A DNA stretch of 64,000 nt, from contig CANNZV010000115.1 in NCBI GenBank assembly GCA_947561585.1, positions 372,001 through 436,000 of the forward strand, given 5' to 3'. The translations under genes were made by a program, and so were the position numbers. This DNA is from Caprella mutica. Taxonomy: Eukaryota; Arthropoda; Malacostraca; Amphipoda; Caprellidae. The notes below the pieces were generated by a model. It did not search any database, was not told the origin of the DNA, and saw only the letters and a list, made by a program, of their open reading frames with translations. Shown piece after piece: positions 55,538 to 64,000 of the stretch. Within the stretch, counting starts at the first letter, position 1. Every line of letters starts with the position of its first letter.

Positions 55538-55781
55538 CACCGTCATACCATACAGACGTGCGACGCTATTGCTTGTTTACATATAAGAGACTCCAGACTA
55601 GCCCCTATAGTGCCTATACTATAGGCTGGCTTGTGTTTTAGCACAGTGTATTAGCAGACTGCTTCTATTTTGTCTTCTGCCGTCACCGTAGTTTTGTGAA
55701 TCAGTACTACTACAGTTGGTGTTGTTTGTGTCTCTACTACCATTCTCGGTGTGTCAGCTAGTGCTACTACTTCTCTGAATT

Positions 55782-56543
55782 ATGCCTCGTCCCCCTAAAA
55801 ATGCAGTCACACCATCGCTGCCCGATAACGGAAATGATATTTCTGAAGAAGTAAGGGAATTATTCGAAATGCTGTCCGATAAGTATGATACTCTGAATGG
55901 AAAACTTGACTCAATTATTAGTCGGATGATTGAACGTGATTGTAAGCTGGAAAAGATTGAAAAGGAGAATGCGCTTTTGAAGCAAAAAATAACCAGAATG
56001 GAGGAGAGACTTGATGACATTGAAGTGGCTGGCCGGCGAAACAATTTAGTTTTATCTGGTCGTGAAAAGACCAAGCTAACAGCTGGGAGTCAGTCAGTCA
56101 GTTACAGACTTTTTGAAATGCAAGCTGAACTATGAATTATCACCAACCAATGTACTTTCAGCTCATCGTGTAGGAGTCAAAACTGTTATTCCGTCTCCTG
56201 ACGGTAGGAAGGTGGTATTGAAACTAGTTAACAACGAAGTAAAAAAGATATTCTTTCTGCCTGTCGAACTGTGAAGCCTCGAGATTTATACGCGAATGAC
56301 GATCTCACCCCCTCTAGAGCTTCACTTCTTCATACGATTAGAACTGTAAAGAAGAAATTCCCATGGAAAATTGCTGCTTGCGGTTCACATGATGGAAAAT
56401 TATTTATGTATTTGATACTACCAGATACCTCTGCTAAACACAAAAAAATCTACATCACCAGTTTGTCTCAGTTCGATGAAATATGTGAAAAATCTTTGGG
56501 AAACACTTCAGCTGACTTGCTGAATGATGACAAGCAAGACTGA
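55782..56543 (+). pseudogene. CR1-like LINE ORF1
   Basis: ATG 55782 begins a protein with a long coiled coil (residues about 20-75) ending RMEERLDDIEVAGRRNNLVL, the usual entry to the ORF1 RNA-binding domain. A frameshift near 56085-56120 interrupts it; the other frame goes on with LSAHRVGV, a basic segment, and from 56271 a DDLTPSRASLLHTIRT and DGKLF region that matches the C-terminal RNA-binding half of such ORF1 proteins. Its job in relatives is RNA chaperoning and particle formation. Stop at about 56541. Confidence 0.8.
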
Positions 56544-57022
56544 CTCCTAATATTCTACGTAATGTTTGTCCCCGGACTTAAGGAATATTTAATTTGCTTC
56601 CTTTACCAACTCGTACTATTATATATACCAAATTTTGGCTTACTTAAGTACTACCGATGTGAGTTTTCTTTGTTTGTAATGGTAATGTGCTTAATATTGA
56701 GCTGTAACTATTTTCATACTATTATTGGGTATTTGTTAGAAATTGATACTAAATGTTGGCTCTTTAAACGCACAGGTTCTTATATCTGGCAACGATATAG
56801 ATTGACCTGTGTATTGTTTAACTATATTTTTCATTCGCCTTGTGTGAAAACGTCGTATATATTATGTATACGTACAGATTTGCGCCCACTTGTTTGATGT
56901 GCCCTGTTTCCTGTTTCAAATTTTTATCTGATGGTTACTAGTAACGTGCTAGAGAATATTGATGTAGAGCTGCATCATTTTAATCAGTTATATAGTAGCA
57001 ATAACTGTGCCTACTACAGCTG
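56544..57022 (+). other. CR1-like LINE spacer between ORF1 and endonuclease
   Basis: AT-rich sequence without a recognised domain, partly a short 111-codon hydrophobic frame that looks incidental. Confidence 0.5.
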
Positions 57023-57394
57023 TGCCCCTACCCTAATGTTTGTAAATTGATTAAAACTGACAACGGAGATTTATCTATATTAAATTGTAATATAAGATCT
57101 TTAGCAGCTAACTATGACTCATTAATTACTGAGCTCAATCTATCTAGCTTTAAATTTGATGTATTGTGTATTACTGAAACGTGGCTGACTGATGACACGA
57201 GGGATGTTTTTCAAATTAATGGTTATCAATCATATCATAATATAAGAATTGATGGTAGGCGCGGTGGAGGTGTAGCTATATTTGTAAGTGATTGTTTTAA
57301 ATGTTTGCCTCTTCCCGACTTGTCGCGATCAACTCCCGATATTGAATGCTTCTTCTTGGAATTAGCTATGGAGAAAACTAAAACAATATTTTGA
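57023..57394 (+). pseudogene. CR1-like LINE endonuclease, N-terminal part
   Basis: Reads ILNCNIRSL, FDVLCITETWL and GGGVAIFVSD: the first half of an AP-type endonuclease with Asn and Glu catalytic residues. It ends at a stop after 57390, where the RT fingers region follows directly. The second half of the endonuclease and the RT N-terminus, about 1 kb in relatives, are missing, so an internal deletion joined the two. Confidence 0.8.
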
Positions 57395-59118
57395 CCAATT
57401 GTCAATATGGGTTTAGGAAGGGTATAGGCACGTCGGATGCTTTTGTAGATTTGTCAAATTATCTCTATAATGAGCTTGATAAGGGAAACTATGTATTCTC
57501 ACTTTTTTTGGACTTTCGCAAAGCATTCGATGTAGTCAACCATAAGTTACTTTTAACAAAAATGAAATACTATGGTATAAGGGGAACTTGTCTGAATTTA
57601 TTTAAGAGTTACTTATCACATAGAAGACAATATGTATGTATTGATGGTGTATGTTCTTCTATGTGTGATATTACCCATGGGGTTCCACAGGGATCGGTTT
57701 TGGGTCCCTTACTCTTTCTTATCTTCATAAATGATGTGGTGAACTCATCTGACAGATTTAAATTTGTTTTATTTGCAGATGACAGTACTGTGTCCTATTC
57801 TTTTCGAAGAAACGAAATTGATGAGGTTCATCACATCATAGAATATAATCTGGATAAATTATGTAAATGGCTCTGTATGAATAAGTTAGCAATAAATGTC
57901 AGTAAAACAAAATATATGATTTTCTCATATAGGAAAAACATTTCTATTGCTCCTGTTAAAATGTATAATGATTTTATTGAAAGAGTCACAAAAATTAAGT
58001 TCCTTGGTATCTTAGTGGATAGTCATTTGACATTTGAGAGTCATATTAACGGCATTCTTACTAAAATTTCCAAAACCATTGGTTTTCTGTATAGGGTCAA
58101 TTTTTTACTGTCAAGTAGGGCCCTGAGTAACATTTACTCACAGTACAGAGAATATATAGTATCCCAGAGCTATAGGGGGGATATTACGCTTGTCCCGGTA
58201 GGCTGTGACGTCACATGTCAACAATGGTGCGTACGTTTGTACGTACAGTACAAAAACAAAAGATGGCTGCAACACACCCAACTTTTGTTAAATAACGTTT
58301 TCGGTGATATTTTTTTTAATTCCACATTACCGCATGCTATTATCTAATCTTTATAGTCATACGGACGAAAATTAAAAAATGACTGTTGATGAAATTACTA
58401 CTGGTCTTTTTACACCCAAAATAGTAACAAATTTTTAGTCTTGAAGAAGACGATTTATTCAAGATAATTAGATCATTAGTCAGATCGGTCGCGTTGGCCG
58501 CCATCTTTATTCTCTATTCCACGTGACCCACAGCAATTCTGTTTACTATGACGTGACCTCTTGTTTACATACATGACGTCACAGCCTACCGAGAATAAAT
58601 TTGAATAATACATGTAACTGGGGTACTATACTATTCTATGTACTGTGATTTACTTCTCTATTGTTCATCCTTATCTAGTCTACGGTATTTAATTGTTTGG
58701 AGGAGAAGCACAATGTTTGACTGAGAAACTATTTATATGCTAGAAAAAAGTAATGAGGCTAGTGAATAAAATTGGATTACGTGACCACACAAATAATTAT
58801 TTCCTAAGTAATAAAATATTAAAGTTCTATGATTTATACAAATTGAAACTGGTCAGCTTCATTTACAAAGTTGTTAATCTGAACGAAAACTCATATCTGC
58901 TTCCTATGCTCACAACTCATAATAGCACATGACCATAATACCAGACATAATAACCAATTTATTGTACCTTTTTTCAGGAGAGCGAAATCACAGGAGTGTT
59001 TTTTGTTTAATGCTGTTAAGTTCTGGAATGAAATTAGTCAATTGGGTGTATCGGAGTTAAATTGTAAAGCATTTCATAGGATGGTTAAGGTGCATCTTGT
59101 AAATACCTATGCAGTTTA
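57391..59118 (+). pseudogene. CR1-like LINE reverse transcriptase, split by a MITE
   Basis: Starts inside RT (NCQYGFRKGIGTSDAF). Motif A is FLDFRKAFDVV, motif B GVPQGSVLGPLLFL, motif C LFADDSTV with the FADD pair. The frame reads up to 58138, is interrupted by a 509-bp MITE plus a 7-bp duplication, and resumes at 58655 in phase. A stop near 58694 and shifts follow; the C-terminal text reads to TAA 59116-59118. Confidence 0.88.
58139..58647. mobile_element. 509-bp MITE with two nested inverted repeats
   Basis: Outer ends CACAGTACAGAGAATATATA and, on the other strand, CACAGTACATAGAATAGTAT (about 28 bp alignable). Inner inverted repeats CGGTAGGCTGTGACGTCA lie at about 58195-58214 and 58573-58591. 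The target duplication ATTTACT (58132-58138 and 58648-58654) is exact, and removing one copy restores the RT reading frame. No ORF. Superfamily not assigned; the 7-bp duplication fits few known groups. Confidence 0.85.
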
Positions 59119-59389
59119 ATTTTTTTTTTGCGTTGCTCTCATTGGTGCACTATTTCAAATTGTTGTACATTTGTGATTGAAAAGTATATTAAAGTGTAGT
59201 TGTTTCATGTAAAGTGTAAAACATTTTTTTTAACTTTTGCCTTTGAAGCGAAAGCTTATTTAGGCCTAATTTTCCTATACCTATTTCATATGTATACGCT
59301 GTAATTTTGTATTTTTCTGTAAGAAGAAGGTGAATCCTGAACACCTACTTCAAATGTAAGGGAATTTTAGTTGAAATAAATAAATAAAA

Positions 59390-59663
59390 ATAATCATTAA
59401 GTCTAAATAGATTTAAATACCTACTGATTCACTAAGGAGAATTGTGCGCTGTATAGATTTATTTTAATCCTTGTCAAGTTTTAGCATTCCAACTTAAGAT
59501 GTTTATAGAGTTTAACTTTTTTATTTTATTTTGCAGCACCACATGATCTGCAACTTGTAAAAGTCAGGAATACGGTGCGTTTCAAGATATCGTTGTGTTT
59601 TTCTTTGCCACCAAAACCCCTAGCTCCAAGAAGTCAAACTTCGCCCCGAGCTTGTAGCTAACA
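59390..59663 (+). repeat. BEL 3' LTR, second part
   Basis: 59390-59425 is the second copy of the 36-nt duplication; the LTR then continues to AGCTAACA at 59663, matching the 5' LTR up to 44575. The following A+C-rich LINE begins at once with no target duplication. Confidence 0.88.
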
Positions 59664-60429
59664 TTAGGTACATCTTACAGACCCATCTCATTACTTTCAC
59701 CCATAGCAAAAACACTAGAAAAAATACTCCTAAACACATACATCACACCAAACATCACTCATCACAGTCATCAACACGGTTTCAAAGCCAAACACTCCAC
59801 CACTACAGCACTTCACATCATAAACAACACCATCACACAGGGCTTTAACATGAAACAACCTCCACAAAGAACCGTGTCGGTGGCCTTAGACATGTCTAAG
59901 GCTTTCGACACGGTCAACATACACAAACTCATTCACAAAATACATAACACAAACATCCCACCAACAGTCACTAAGTACATAGCAAATTACATTAAAGGAC
60001 GCAACAGTTACACACAATTCAACAACACAAACTCCAAACATAGACACATGAAGACAGGAGTACCACAAGGAGGCATCATATCACCAACACTTTTCAACAT
60101 ATACACATCCGACATTCCAACACCACCACACACAGTACAACTCATCAGATACGCAGACGATATCACTATACTCTCATCACACACAAATTTCCACACAGCA
60201 CAAACACAAATACAACCCTACCTACATCAAATACAAAACTGGACACAAGACAATCAACTTACACTGAACGCCACAAAAACAATGACCACACTGTTCACAG
60301 CAGAATATAGCAAACACTAACACTAGAAATACAAGACACAATACTCCCCACTACACGAAATCCCAAAATTCTAGGAGTCACTTTCGATCCAAAACTCACA
60401 TACTCACAACACATACAAAACACTACACA
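59664..60429 (+). pseudogene. A+C-rich LINE reverse transcriptase, third piece
   Basis: Begins mid-protein at TSYRPISLLSPIAKTLEKIL immediately after the BEL LTR. Motif A is VALDMSKAFDTV, motif B GVPQGGIISPTLFNI, motif C LIRYADDITIL. A frameshift near 60305-60320 ends the longest frame; the correct text resumes (NPKILGVTFDPKLTYS) up to the hAT insertion at 60430. Endonuclease C-terminus and RT N-terminal extension are absent between 44011 and 59664. Confidence 0.85.
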
Positions 60430-63400
60430 CAGAGATGGGCGACAAGTACATCGAAAGTACTTAAGTACTAAGTACAAGTACTCGTAAATCAATGTACTTG
60501 AAATAGTTGCCCAAGTACTCAAATAAAAAAGTACTTTCAAAGTACAAGTACCAAGTACTTTTTAAAGTACTTTCAAGTACCAAGTACATTTACAATAATA
60601 CAATTCAAAAACTAATAATTTATACTGTTAACTCTGACAGTACATCTTCTAAGTGACTTTTTTCTTTGATAGTACATCATCACAGTGACTCTTTTCTCTG
60701 ATAGTACATCATCACAGTGACTCTTTTCTCTGATAGTACATCATCACAGTGACTCTTTTCTCTGATAGTACATCATCACAGTGACTCTTTTCTCTGATAG
60801 TACATCATCACAGTGACGATTTTCTCTGATAGTACATCATCACAGTGACGATTTTCTCTGATAGTACATCTTCACAGTGGCTCTTTTCTCTGATAGTACA
60901 TCATCACAGTGACTCTTTTCTCTGATAGTACATCATCACAGTGACTATTTTCTCTGATAGTACATCATCACAGTGACTATTTTCTCTGATAGTACATCAT
61001 CACAGTGACTCTTTTCTCTGATAGTACATCATTACAGTGACTCTTTTCTCTGATAGTACATCATTACAGTGACTCTTTTCTCTGATAATACATCATCACA
61101 GTGACTCTTTTCTCTGATAATACATCATCACAGTGACTCTTTTCTCTGATAGTACATCATCACAGTGACTCTTTTTTCTGATAGTACATCATCACAGTGA
61201 CTCTTTTTTCTGATAGTACATTATCACAGTGACTCTTTTCTCTGATAGTACATTATCACAGTGACTCTTTTCTCTGATAGTACATCATCACAGTGACTCT
61301 TTTCTCTGATAGTACATCATCACAGTGACTCTTTTCTCTGATAGTACATCATCACAGTGACTATTTTCTCTGATAGTACATCATCACAGTGACTATTTTC
61401 TCTGATAGTACATCATCACAGTGACTCTTTTCTCTGATAGTACATCATTACAGTGACTCTTTTCTCTGATAGTACATCATTACAGTGACTCTTTTCTCTG
61501 ATAATACATCATCACAGTGACTCTTTTCTCTGATAATACATCATCACAGTGACTCTTTTCTCTGATAGTACATCATCACAGTGACTCTTTTTTCTGATAG
61601 TACATCATCACAGTGACTCTTTTTTCTGATAGTACATTATCACAGTGACTCTTTTCTCTGATAGTACATTATCACAGTGACTCTTTTCTCTGATAGTACA
61701 TCATCACAGTGACTCTTTTCTCTGATAGTACATCATCACAGTGACTCTTTTCTCTGATAGTACATCATCACAGTGACTCTTTTCTCTGATAGTACATCAT
61801 CACAGTGACTCTTTTCTCTGATAGTACATCATCACAGTGACTCTTTTCTCTGATAGTACATCATCACAGTGACGATTTTCTCTGATAGTACATCTTCACA
61901 GTGACTATTTTCTCTGATAGTACATCATCACAGTGACTCTTTTCTCTGATAGTACATCATCACAGTGACTCTTTTCTCTGATAGTACATCATCACAGTGA
62001 CTCTTTTCTCTGATAGTACATCATCACAGTGACTCTTTTCTCTGATAGTACATCATCACAGTGACTCTTTTCTCTGATAGTACATCATCACAGTGACGAT
62101 TTTCTCTGATAGTACATCTTCACAGTGACTATTTTCTCTGATAGTACATCATCACAGTGACTCTTTTCTCTGATAGTACATCATCACAGTGACTCTTTTC
62201 TCTGATAGTACATCATCACAGTGACTATTTTCTCTGATAGTACATCATCACAGTGACTCTTTTCTCTGATAGTACATAATCACAGTGACTCTTTTCTCTG
62301 ATAGTACATCATTACAGTGGCTCTTTTCTCTGATAGTACATCATCACAGTGACTATTTTCTCTGATAGTACATCATCACAGTGACTCTTTTCTCTGATAG
62401 TACATCATCACAGTGACTCTTTTCTCTGATAGTACATCATCACAGTGACTCTTTTCTCTGATAGTACATCATTACAGTGACTCTTTTCTCTGATAATACA
62501 TCATTACAGTGACTCTTTTCTCTGATAATACATCATCACAGTGACTCTTTTCTCTGATAGTACATCATCACAGTGACTCTTTTTTCTGATAGTACATCAT
62601 CACAGTGACTCTTTTTTCTGATAGTACATCATCACAGTGACTCTTTTTTCTGATTGTACATCATCACAGTGACTCTTTTTTCTGATAGTACATCATCACA
62701 GTGACTCTTTTTTCTGATAGTACATCATCACAGTGACTCTTTTCTCTGATAATACATCATCACAGTGACTCTTTTCTCTGATAGTACATCATCACAGTGA
62801 CTCTTTTTTCTGATAGTACATCATCACAGTGACTCTTTTTTCTGATAGTACATCATCACAGTGACTCTTTTTTCTGATTGTACATCATCACAGTGACTCT
62901 TTTTTCTGATTGTACATCATCACAGTGACTCTTTTTTCTGATAGTACATCATCACAGTGACTCACTGTACACGTCCACACGCTTATAATTCGTCAATGTG
63001 TTTGAAAAATATTGGTTGTGATATCTAGGTATCACAAAATAAATATTCAATGTACTTAAATTGGTCGATATTACTCATATACATTATTGTATGTCAGAAT
63101 ATATAAATATTCACCTTCACATGAAAGTATACAATGTCTTAGTTTTTGATTCTACTGTTTGACAAAGTTTTCAATTTTACTGTTTGAAAAACAATTTTCT
63201 ATGGACTTCTTCAAACTCTAGTTTTTATCCAGTTGCTGTAAATACAGTTCATGAGAAAAAGAATTAATTTTGTTCAGATTTTAGAACTAATGTTTTAAAA
63301 TCTCTTGACTGAAAGGAAAAAATGTACTTTGCAAAGTACTTTTTACTTGGGAAGTAACAAGTACTTGTAAAAAGTACTTCTAAGTAATTATTCAAAGTAC

Positions 63401-63494
63401 TTTTTAGAAAGTACTTGAAGTAGTACTTGAAGTACTTACTTGTTACTTAGTACTTTTAATTGGTACTTGGGAAGTACTTTCCCGCCCATCTCTG
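60430..63494. mobile_element. hAT-type non-autonomous element with an internal satellite
   Basis: Perfect 12-bp terminal inverted repeats CAGAGATGGGCG (60430-60441, inverse at 63483-63494), a typical hAT end, and an exact 8-bp target duplication ACTACACA (60422-60429 and 63495-63502). Both ends are packed with AAGTAC/GTACTT words, the kind of sub-terminal motifs hAT transposases bind. The 2.3-kb interior is a 32-bp array. No transposase is encoded. Removing one duplication copy restores the host LINE frame. Confidence 0.95.
60630..62963. repeat. 32-bp tandem array inside the hAT element
   Basis: About 72 copies of a 32-bp unit containing TGATAGTACATCATCACAGT followed by GACTCTTTTCTC. Variants (GACTATTTTC, GACGATTTTC, CATTACAG, AATACATC, TTTTTTCTG) are shared between distant positions: an offset of 416 bp (13 units) joins 61031 and 61447, and 224 bp (7 units) joins 61871 and 62095. 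Confidence 0.97.
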
Positions 63495-64000
63495 ACTACA
63501 CAAAAAGCCAAACACACACTCAAAATTATTAAAGCACTAACATCCACACACTGGGGCAAATCCAAAGAAACACTACTATACACATACAAAACAATCACAC
63601 GCCCTATATTAGAATACAGCAACACAGTTTGGTCTCCCATAACATCAAACTCAAACATTAACAAACTACAGACAATACAAAACACTGCACTCAGGACCGC
63701 TACTGGCTGTACATAAGACACCAACATACAACACCTACACGACGAAACACAAACACTACCACTCACCGAACGCCTCAAACTACATGCATCTCAATATAGA
63801 CAAAAGACACTAGATCCAGAACACCCCCTCCACCACCTAACCCAACTACCCACAGCCCAAAGACACAAGAAACAAAACATACATGACAACAACAACAACA
63901 ACTACACAATAAACATAGACACCACCCCAGAAACGACAACCTCAGATACCATCAAACAAAACATGAAAACCATCCATACACAAATAGTAAGCTCATATCT
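63495..64000 (+). pseudogene. A+C-rich LINE reverse transcriptase, last piece, runs off the edge
   Basis: Starts with the second hAT target duplication and continues the RT C-terminal region: HTLKIIKALTSTHWG, TYKTITRPILEYSNTVWSP, then LQTIQNTALRTATGC. A TAA at 63715-63717 interrupts it. Readable text continues to the window end, so the 3' end lies beyond 64000. Confidence 0.85.

Larger units (their letters stand above)
55538..59389 (+). mobile_element. CR1-like LINE inserted in the BEL 3' LTR
   Basis: Flanked by 36-nt direct repeats (55502-55537 and 59390-59425, ATAATCATTAAG...ACCTACT). It has ORF1, endonuclease and RT, an internal deletion, and ends in a TAAA-repeat tail (59374-59389). The RT C-terminus with a His-Asn-Thr-Arg-type motif and a late Phe-Trp-Asn motif is typical of the CR1/L2/Daphne group. 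A MITE (58139-58647) splits the RT. Confidence 0.88.
44012..59663 (+). mobile_element. BEL/Pao retrotransposon, degraded, carrying satellite arrays
   Basis: 5' LTR at 44012; 3' LTR starts at 55088 and ends at 59663, interrupted by a LINE. pol domain order (protease, RT, RNase H, integrase) and RT text (EYRMAVHLFGACSSPSIANYA) are BEL/Pao hallmarks. It contains a 22-bp array in the leader and about 3 kb of 20-bp satellite between pol and the 3' LTR. The host LINE is not continuous across it and no target duplication is visible, so one flank seems to have been deleted. Coding frames carry four stops (46444 TAA, 48245 TGA, 49301 TAA, 51212 TAG) and a frameshift near 46620. Confidence 0.9.

Noticed and set aside
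56562..56897. 111-codon hydrophobic frame in the CR1-like LINE
   Set aside because: Lies in the AT-rich spacer between ORF1 and endonuclease with no recognisable domain.
60630..62963. Possible CRISPR array
   Set aside because: The units are contiguous near-identical 32-mers with no unique spacers, in a eukaryotic hAT-type element.

Overview
This is a repeat-dominated stretch of a low-GC arthropod genome, most probably an insect. The eukaryotic evidence is spliced transposase genes with GT/AG introns, LTR retrotransposons of the copia, gypsy and BEL/Pao types, non-LTR elements (LINEs), PIF/Harbinger, pogo-like, Tc1 and hAT DNA elements, and kilobase tandem arrays. I found no convincing single-copy host gene, tRNA, rRNA or CRISPR array. 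Species cannot be named from the sequence.

Layout. 1-8225 is a 21-bp satellite with higher-order structure. 8890-9878 is a non-autonomous pogo/Tigger-like element containing a small foldback MITE. 9972-15713 is a PIF/Harbinger transposon with 48-bp terminal inverted repeats, a TAA target-site duplication (TSD), an apparently intact two-exon DDE transposase and a two-exon MADF-domain partner gene on the opposite strand. 16839-17113 is a palindromic MITE of the same family. 17.1-25.1 kb is mostly unassigned AT-rich DNA with a foldback element with tandem-repeat arms (19452-19926), a Tc1 relic (20599-20850) and a LINE-tail relic (21776-22402).

From 25.1 kb to the end the window is one nested insertion complex. 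A decayed LINE (25144-26560) was entered by a second, A+C-rich LINE that encodes a 2A peptide, a PHD-like finger, an AP-endonuclease domain and a reverse transcriptase. That second LINE is now in pieces: 26562-27291, 43874-44011, 59664-60429 and 63495-64000. It was split by a copia element (27292-43873, identical 340-bp LTRs, TSD GACTC), which was itself split by an env-bearing gypsy-type element (30187-41477, LTRs of 677 and 678 bp, TSD AAGCT). Next to it lies a BEL/Pao element (44012-59663) carrying a 22-bp array in its leader and about 3 kb of 20-bp satellite between pol and the 3' LTR. That 3' LTR was split by a CR1-like LINE (55538-59389, 36-bp TSD), which was in turn hit by a 509-bp MITE (58139-58647, TSD ATTTACT). 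The last LINE piece was split by a hAT-type non-autonomous element (60430-63494, TSD ACTACACA) whose interior is about 72 copies of a 32-bp repeat.

How the genes work together. The Harbinger transposase and MADF protein form the usual two-protein mobilisation set. The gypsy-type element has gag, protease, RT-RNase H-integrase and env in one frame, divided by a UGA at the gag/pro boundary (a readthrough candidate), a UAA before RT (probably inactivating) and a pol-env gap. Its env lacks an upstream AUG and starts beside a plausible splice acceptor. The copia polyprotein was open over its whole length until the gypsy insertion. The BEL copy has four in-frame stops and one frameshift and is dead. 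The most notable observations are tandem arrays embedded in three element types, the 2A-bearing LINE, the gag UGA-CUA junction and the depth of nesting.
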